In this document: positions 58,073-64,000 of the stretch, piece by piece
How the letters are laid out: the number at the start of each line of letters is the position of its first letter
Numbering within the stretch: position 1 is the stretch's first letter
Source: an uncultured Porphyromonadaceae bacterium
Lineage (GTDB): Bacteria; Bacteroidota; Bacteroidia; Bacteroidales; Muribaculaceae
Reading direction: 5' to 3'
NCBI GenBank assembly: GCA_947178165.1
Contig: CAMWXH010000002.1
Location: 28,863-92,862, forward strand
Length of the DNA stretch: 64,000 bases
The notes under the pieces: generated by a model
Database searches by the model: none
What the model was told of the DNA's origin: nothing
What the model saw: only the letters and a program-made list of their open reading frames with translations
Translations under genes and position numbers: made by a program

Positions 58073-59329
58073 ATGATAATCCCTCGCCCTACATATCTTC
58101 AACAGTTAATTTCTTCAAGAGGCAACCGCATGATAAAGATTATCACCGGAATCCGCCGATGTGGAAAGTCGTTTCTGTTATTTGACATTTTTCATGAATA
58201 CCTCATCTCAACCGGGATAGATGAAGATCATATCATAGAAATAGCTCTTGATGACCGTACTAATGCCGAATTACGCGACCCGGATAAGATACTCTATTAT
58301 ATAAAGAGCCGGATTAAAGATACTGGTCAATACTATGTCCTTCTGGATGAGGTTCAGATGATAGATGATTTTCCCGGAGTCATGAACAGTCTCCTTCACA
58401 TGAGAAACGTCGATGCCTATGTAACCGGCAGTAATTCACGGTTCTTATCCAAGGATGTGGTGACGGAGTTCAGAGGGAGAGGACAGGACATCCACATGTA
58501 TCCTTTATCCTTCTCGGAATATTATTCAGCCATAGGAGGAGATTTATCAAGATGCTGGAGGGACTACTTCACTTATGGAGGATTGCCGCAGACACTTCTG
58601 CTTCCTGATGCAAAGGCAAAAAGAGATTATCTGACGCATCTTGCCGACACAGTCTATATCGCTGACGTTGTGGAAAGGCATAAAGTAAGGAACAAGCCTG
58701 AACTTGACGAGTTATTGCAGATCTTGGCCTCCTCGATAGGCTCGCCCTGTAATCCGTTGAAATTGGCCAATACATTCAAAAGCCTGAAGAAGGTCATCAT
58801 CTCCAATAAGACTATCTCAAAATACCTCGGGTATCTTTGTGATGCCTTTCTCATTGAAAAAGCATTGCGATACAACATCAAGGGTAAGAAATATATCAAC
58901 ACCTTGTCTAAATATTACTTTACAGATACGGGAATCCGGAACGCCCTGTTGGAATTTCGCCAGCTTGAGCAGACTCATCTTATGGAGAATATTATCTACA
59001 ATGAATTGCTTTACAGAGGATATTCAGTAGATGTAGGGGTGGTGGAAGCCATCAGAAAAGATGAGAACGGCAAATCCATAAGGAAACAGTTTGAAGTGGA
59101 TTTTGTGGCCAATGATTCGGATTCAAGATATTATATTCAATCTGCATATGCGATTCCGGATGAAGAGAAGATGATTCAGGAAACCAACTCGTTCCGTAAT
59201 ATAGATGATTCCTTCAAACGTGTCCTCATTGTCAAGGATGACATGACTCCTTACCGTAATGACGATGGTATTTTGGTTATAGGTCTGTATGATTTTCTAT
59301 TAGATCCGGAACTTATGATAAAGGGTTGA
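58073..59329 (+). CDS. AAA ATPase with DUF4143-type C-terminus
   Basis: IKIITGIRRCGKSFLLFDIF; YVLLDEVQMIDDFP; YVTGSNSRFLSKDVVTEFRGRG. Confidence 0.9.
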   Translation: MIIPRPTYLQQLISSRGNRMIKIITGIRRCGKSFLLFDIFHEYLISTGIDEDHIIEIALDDRTNAELRDPDKILYYIKSRIKDTGQYYVLLDEVQMIDDFPGVMNSLLHMRNVDAYVTGSNSRFLSKDVVTEFRGRGQDIHMYPLSFSEYYSAIGGDLSRCWRDYFTYGGLPQTLLLPDAKAKRDYLTHLADTVYIADVVERHKVRNKPELDELLQILASSIGSPCNPLKLANTFKSLKKVIISNKTISKYLGYLCDAFLIEKALRYNIKGKKYINTLSKYYFTDTGIRNALLEFRQLEQTHLMENIIYNELLYRGYSVDVGVVEAIRKDENGKSIRKQFEVDFVANDSDSRYYIQSAYAIPDEEKMIQETNSFRNIDDSFKRVLIVKDDMTPYRNDDGILVIGLYDFLLDPELMIKG

Positions 59330-59383
59330 GTAGAGCTCAACGAAAAGATTACAAAAGTTTTAGATGGAGCCACAGAAGAATGT

Positions 59384-59417
59384 ATCGGTAATTTTTGCAA
59401 AATTACCGATATTTTTC
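59384..59417. terminator. Perfect 12-bp inverted repeat, bidirectional terminator candidate
   Basis: ATCGGTAATTTT-TGC-AAAATTACCGAT followed by ATTTTT, between convergent genes. Confidence 0.6.
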
Positions 59418-59453
59418 AATGCCATAATGAGTCGGAAAGTGATTTTGGTTCAT

Positions 59454-60215
59454 TCAATAAAGTAATGAGAATAAAAGAAGATGTGCGGGATAGAAGGCGT
59501 AGAAGCTATACTTGGCTACTGCGCCTTTGATGTTTCCGCGAGTGCCGTCATATAGAAAAATCACAATAGAAGCAAGCATCCCCCCTGTAACTCCATAGTG
59601 CATCATCAACGGGAAGGTAAAAATTAACTGCAGGAACGCCTGTTTCGGAAAATCAATCCGGAATCTCTCTTTCCACGGCTCTATTGTACGGAAACGAAGC
59701 ATATAGAACATCACAATCATCAGCACGCCTCTCCAGTCATAATCTGATTGGAGGAGCCATGCAACACCGCAGAACACAATAACCGACAGAAAGCATATCG
59801 GGCCATGCTCGCAGAGCCGGTCGAACACAGATATTGCCATGACACCAAGGGCAAGCGTGAACATCACATTATGCGTCCCGTCATTACCGTTGAGCATAAT
59901 CCAGGGAATCTCGCTGACCAGACCGAAGAAGATAAGCAGACCGAGATAACGCCAACGGCTAAGGGTATAAGCGCCCCCCTCAGCAACAAGAAAGGCGAAC
60001 ACAGGGAAAGCGATCCTGCCGAAACACCGCATCACCGAATAGAGCGGACTTGCCGGATCCACAAAGAAAAACGCCCAATGGTCAACGACCATCGAGATTA
60101 CCGCAATCACTTTAAGGGCACTCCCGCTCAACCTGAGCGGGAGTGGCACTGAAACAAATGACCTTTCTGTCATTATTATAGAGATGAAAAAAGTAACAGT
60201 CTGAAAAATATTCAC
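59454..60215 (-). CDS. TraX-family membrane protein
   Basis: SALKVIAVISMVVDHWAFFF..FGRIAFPVFAFLVAEG..R..LLIFFGLVSEIPW. Confidence 0.88.
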   Translation of the reverse strand: MNIFQTVTFFISIIMTERSFVSVPLPLRLSGSALKVIAVISMVVDHWAFFFVDPASPLYSVMRCFGRIAFPVFAFLVAEGGAYTLSRWRYLGLLIFFGLVSEIPWIMLNGNDGTHNVMFTLALGVMAISVFDRLCEHGPICFLSVIVFCGVAWLLQSDYDWRGVLMIVMFYMLRFRTIEPWKERFRIDFPKQAFLQLIFTFPLMMHYGVTGGMLASIVIFLYDGTRGNIKGAVAKYSFYAFYPAHLLLFSLLY

Positions 60216-62521
60216 GCCATGCCGAGAAGTTCCTTCACCATAGTCTCCACTTCCTGGTTGACGCGCTTGAAATTACGGTTGAGCATAATCTCCTTCTCAC
60301 GAGCGTTCCTGAACTCATACAGTTTCGGAAGCTCAACATAATGGTTCTCCTCATCCTTGATAGCCTTCATGTCGAAGTGGGTTTTGCAGAAATACTTCGT
60401 GGTCTTGAACTCCTCCGACTGCTCGATGTCAAAACGATTCAACATCCTGTCATCGGTCGCAGTGAAATCACGCGCCTCCTGACCTGCGAGCCAACCGGTA
60501 GCCATATCAGCAATCTTAGCCGCCGGAACGAGATAGTCAAGTTTCTCGGAGATAGAGGTGGAAACCTTTGAATCATTTATGGTGATCGAGGTGGAAGTCT
60601 GCTTCGCCTTGCCGAACACATCATTCTGCGCCCATTCAAGGGTCTCCTTGTTACGGGCGGCACCCATGAAGATATTACCGCAGGTAGTGATGATTTTCTG
60701 CATACCCACTTTTCCGTAATCAGCCTCCAACTGAGGCAACTCCTGAAAACCGAGAGTGACGGCAACCTTATTGCTTCGGGCAGTACCGATAAGGCGGTCA
60801 ATCTTATGGAAATAGAGGGTCGGCAATTCATCCACTATGATGCTCACCGGGATATTTCCCTTGGAGTTTACACGGGTAATCAGACGGTTGAGCACAAGCG
60901 CGTTGAGCGAACCAATCACCTGTTCCTTCTCCGGGTCATTGGCAATCACAAGATAACTCGGCGCCTCCGGGTCAGAAATCTTCAAATCGAAATCGTCCCC
61001 CGTGAACACCCAGTATGCTTCCGGAGAAACAAGACGTGCGGCATTTACACGGAGTGTTCCCACCATTCCCTCCAACTGGTCGTTCGCCTTGTTCTCGTAA
61101 GCCGACTTGAAAGGAGCCATCAGCGAGGCAATCTTATCATCCTGCATAAGGATGTTGAACACCTGGTCGTAAGGTCTTCCGAGGAAAGACAGCACGTGAG
61201 GCATATCCGAAAATTCCCCCGTAACAGTATCAGGCTCCACCTCATTGCCGGCTTCATCCTCATACCAGCACCTCTCAATGATGATACGTTTCCCGGTATG
61301 GTCGGTATAGGAGAATCCGTTAAGTTCAACAAACATCCTGTCCTCATCCGTAGAAACAGAGTTACCCTCACTGTCAATGAAGTCAAGCACCACATCGCCA
61401 TTCTCATCGAGGGCATTGAAATCATCCCAGTTACGAATCACAATCTCCAACTTTCTTCCCTCATGTAGTATGAAACGTTTCAGTTTCTTACCGTTCCGGA
61501 AACCGACAGGATGGAAATTGACAAAGAAATATATGATCGCGGCAAGAAAATTCTCAGCAGAATTGGTAAAGAAAGCCTCCGAACCACCTTTCTTCTCGCC
61601 ACCACCTTTGTTCAGAGAGGCCAACAGGGTCGCTGCGGTCTCCGAAGCGGCCGCAAGGTCAGGTATATACTTCCTCTGGATCGGATTGATACGGTTTGAA
61701 TACTCCACATCTGTAAAATTCACAATCCTGAAACCGCAGTCCTTGGGAAGTTTTCCACTCTTTCGGTTCTTGCAGAACTGATAGAACAGAGTCTTCGCAA
61801 GAGTAGGGAACTTATAGTCATACACCATCATGGCAAAACCCTTTGCCGCGTGCTGACGTATGAAAGGGTCGATGATTCCGAAAGACTTACCCGAACCCGG
61901 TGTACCCAACACTATAGTACCTCGGAACGGGTTGATGATGTTGATCCAGCCGTGGTGCATTCTCTTCTTGAAATAATATAGCATGGGGATGTTCACCGAA
62001 TAAGGGGTCTCAGCCTTGACATTTGACTGCTCGAAAGACTCATTCTCAAAGTTGAAACGGTCCTCGCCAACTTTCATATTATAGTACTTGGCTATACCGT
62101 CAAGACCCTGATGAAAGAGCATTGTCCCGACCACCGAACAGAAAGCGTAGAGGACACGGCTTTCCGGGAATCCGAACATCGACATTCCCCATTCCCCGTG
62201 ATGGAATATGAAGCAAAGACCCACAAGGGTTACTCCGGCCAAGACCGGATAGACCACCATAGTCTTGACATTAAACTTCAAAGCCTTCTTCGCCTTAGTG
62301 CCGATAGCCACAATACAGATGCAGACAAGCTCGGCTACCTTACATCCGGCCACAGAATTGAAAATCCTGAATCTCGACAGCAGATCGAGGATGAACCCCG
62401 TGATACGGTTGTCAGCCGTAACCGGGAGGTTCATCACAATCTCGATAATCAGGAATATATAGATGCAGCTACGGAAGTAGTTATACATCATCTGCTGTTC
62501 CTTTGTTTCCTCGACACTCAT
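60212..62521 (-). CDS. Type IV coupling protein (VirD4/TraG-like)
   Basis: VLGTPGSGKSFGIIDPFIRQ; SIIVDELPTLYFHKIDRLIGTARSNKVAVTLGFQELPQ. Start set to 62521, after the TraO stop. Confidence 0.9.
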   Translation of the reverse strand: MSVEETKEQQMMYNYFRSCIYIFLIIEIVMNLPVTADNRITGFILDLLSRFRIFNSVAGCKVAELVCICIVAIGTKAKKALKFNVKTMVVYPVLAGVTLVGLCFIFHHGEWGMSMFGFPESRVLYAFCSVVGTMLFHQGLDGIAKYYNMKVGEDRFNFENESFEQSNVKAETPYSVNIPMLYYFKKRMHHGWINIINPFRGTIVLGTPGSGKSFGIIDPFIRQHAAKGFAMMVYDYKFPTLAKTLFYQFCKNRKSGKLPKDCGFRIVNFTDVEYSNRINPIQRKYIPDLAAASETAATLLASLNKGGGEKKGGSEAFFTNSAENFLAAIIYFFVNFHPVGFRNGKKLKRFILHEGRKLEIVIRNWDDFNALDENGDVVLDFIDSEGNSVSTDEDRMFVELNGFSYTDHTGKRIIIERCWYEDEAGNEVEPDTVTGEFSDMPHVLSFLGRPYDQVFNILMQDDKIASLMAPFKSAYENKANDQLEGMVGTLRVNAARLVSPEAYWVFTGDDFDLKISDPEAPSYLVIANDPEKEQVIGSLNALVLNRLITRVNSKGNIPVSIIVDELPTLYFHKIDRLIGTARSNKVAVTLGFQELPQLEADYGKVGMQKIITTCGNIFMGAARNKETLEWAQNDVFGKAKQTSTSITINDSKVSTSISEKLDYLVPAAKIADMATGWLAGQEARDFTATDDRMLNRFDIEQSEEFKTTKYFCKTHFDMKAIKDEENHYVELPKLYEFRNAREKEIMLNRNFKRVNQEVETMVKELLGMA

Positions 62522-62522
62522 A

Positions 62523-63020
62523 TCAGAAAGGGATTTTAAGGCCAACCATTAAACCGTTCCGGAAGAGATCACCATGCAGGAAACAGACATTGTTCTTCTG
62601 AATCAGTGCAAGCTCGATACCGTTTGCAAACACATAATCATACTCGAAGCCCGCTTCAAGTCCGATAAAAAACTCCTTCTGAACCGCGCCCAACACAGGG
62701 CCGGCACGGAAAGAGAAATTGCTGTTCTTGAATCTCTTCAGCTGATGCTTGTAAAGGAGACCGCCGTTCCAGAAATAGCCTTTCCAAAACTGACCCTCCC
62801 CAACTTTGCGATGATTCCCCAGTTCACCGAACACCTCAAAGGCACGCCCGTAGGAGAAATTGTACTCATATCCGACAGTGGCATCAAGGGTTGCAGGGAA
62901 AAGGAATCCGGCATTAACAGTGAAACGATTCTCAGCCGAAGCACTGAGGCTGCTCACCACACATACTACTGCAACAATAAAAGTCTTGAACCATTTGCTT
63001 AACTTAAATCTATCCATCAT
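62523..63020 (-). CDS. traO: Conjugative transposon protein TraO
   Basis: FTVNAGFLFPATLDATVGYEYNFSYGRAFEVFGELGNH; synteny. Confidence 0.8.
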   Translation of the reverse strand: MMDRFKLSKWFKTFIVAVVCVVSSLSASAENRFTVNAGFLFPATLDATVGYEYNFSYGRAFEVFGELGNHRKVGEGQFWKGYFWNGGLLYKHQLKRFKNSNFSFRAGPVLGAVQKEFFIGLEAGFEYDYVFANGIELALIQKNNVCFLHGDLFRNGLMVGLKIPF

Positions 63021-63940
63021 CTTGCCTCGTATAAGTGGTTAGTACGGTTATAGTTCCAAGGTATCTTGTTGAGAATATCAGCATCGAAACCGTCAGCGTT
63101 CAAGATATCCTCGTAATGGACTGTCATTGAAATTACACGCCCGCTTATCTGATTCTCCGATATTTCAAGGGTAAGCACCTTCTCGTCCGGGAAAGTCAGC
63201 TTGGGAATCACCAGCACATTGCGGTAATGCTTCTTGAACTTCTTTGCTGTATTGAGGGAGAAAACAGGAGTAAGCTCAACAGTCTGTGAATTTGTAGCCT
63301 TTACCTCCTTCTTGTCAGTGAGCTTGATTCTCAGTTCTTCTATGTCATACGGTATCTTTGTCTTGTTCTCCAAAGAGTAATCAATGAAAAAGAAATCACC
63401 TATGGAGTAGATGTTGTTTATCACAGCCTTCATGCCGTGCTTCTTGGAGACAATCTGATTGTACTTGCGGCCGCTCCCATAGACAGCCCATGCGTAACGC
63501 GCCATCTCCGCCTCCGGCATGGTAACGTCAGGATTGACGTAAGATTCCAGATCGGTATAAGGGACATAGAGAACCGAGGCTGCCGAAGTCGGAGTAGCGG
63601 TATAAATCACATCATACTGCGCGATATGTCTCTCACCGATAAGGGTAAGGGTGCCGATAAACTCATTGTCGCGGAACTGAGCTGGACGGTTGTCAGGATC
63701 CGGGTCATCCTGCCCCTCGATGAAAGGCTTGATGCGGACGATATTGTCATTACACTGGTTCCCGGCAATCTTGGTAGTGGAGATATCCACCATCTTCACA
63801 TTCTCCGGCATCACGATATGGGTTGTTACCTCGTCGTTGACAAAGATCCTGTTCTTTGCCGAAACGCCTGCGGCACAGGCCACCATAGCCAGAGCCGCCA
63901 TATATAATTTAAGTTTCATAAAAATCTTTGCTATTGTCAT
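63017..63940 (-). CDS. traN: Conjugative transposon protein TraN (DUF4138-like)
   Basis: IFVNDEVTTHIVMPENVKMVDISTTKIAGNQCNDNIVRIKP; synteny with traO. Confidence 0.82.
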   Translation of the reverse strand: MTIAKIFMKLKLYMAALAMVACAAGVSAKNRIFVNDEVTTHIVMPENVKMVDISTTKIAGNQCNDNIVRIKPFIEGQDDPDPDNRPAQFRDNEFIGTLTLIGERHIAQYDVIYTATPTSAASVLYVPYTDLESYVNPDVTMPEAEMARYAWAVYGSGRKYNQIVSKKHGMKAVINNIYSIGDFFFIDYSLENKTKIPYDIEELRIKLTDKKEVKATNSQTVELTPVFSLNTAKKFKKHYRNVLVIPKLTFPDEKVLTLEISENQISGRVISMTVHYEDILNADGFDADILNKIPWNYNRTNHLYEAR

Positions 63941-64000
63941 GTTAGATTAATAATCAACCATACTACCATTCACATTTATGATTACGCTACAATACATATC

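Noticed and set aside
60806-61468. 220-aa + strand ORF opposite coupling protein
   Set aside because: Shadow ORF; Walker motifs on - strand are clear.
1-64000. CRISPR arrays, tRNA or rRNA genes
   Set aside because: No regularly spaced short repeats and no recognisable tRNA/rRNA segments were seen by eye. A tRNAscan or CRISPR finder run would be decisive.
1-64000. ICE att sites or integrase
   Set aside because: No integrase gene or convincing terminal direct repeats in the window; the element extends beyond it.

Overview
The window looks like part of a Bacteroidales integrative/conjugative element (ICE). The host-lineage call rests on TAnnTTTG-type -7 promoter boxes and on family resemblances. 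The left edge holds the 3' part of a BspA-like leucine-rich-repeat gene. About 1.7-5.2 kb is a patchwork: two paralogous small antitoxin-like ORFs (one coupled to a zeta-toxin-like kinase, one to a VOC/glyoxalase-like gene), a truncated PcfK-like gene, and two copies of a ~200-bp leader repeat. About 5.3-8.1 kb (- strand) is a two-gene CBASS: an HNH-SAVED (Cap5-like) effector and a CD-NTase whose C-terminus resembles an E2-like domain. A candidate sRNA lies upstream of it. From 8.7 to 48.0 kb there is an almost gap-free + strand directon. It begins with an XRE regulator and BREX type 1 (brxA-brxB-brxC-pglX ... pglZ-brxL), with an inserted cassette between pglX and pglZ (DUF3791/DUF3990/DUF3791, WG-repeat protein, GNAT-TPR, 2.7 kaa HATPase-SF1 helicase). 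It continues directly, overlapping brxL, into a TerY-P-like module: zinc ribbon, Ser/Thr kinase, vWA, PP2C, PH-like protein, methyltransferase-RecQ fusion, coiled-coil membrane protein, second vWA, DUF1848, and an ExoIII-like protein that appears to lack catalytic residues. A RecD2 N-terminal remnant and a caspase-like DUF6642-type ORF follow. From 48.7 to 64 kb (mostly - strand) is the ICE backbone: DUF2493/SLOG, PRTase, histone-like, topoisomerase zinc ribbon, toprim/primase-like, ArdC-like antirestriction, MutS-I/DUF3945-type proteins, TraX, VirD4/TraG coupling protein, TraO and TraN. The most interesting items are the BREX/TerY-P directon and its inserted cassette, the CD-NTase-E2 fusion, the MIT_C-type C-terminus on BrxL, and the shared C-terminal acidic-Trp tails. 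All functional calls come from reading motifs. No database search was run.
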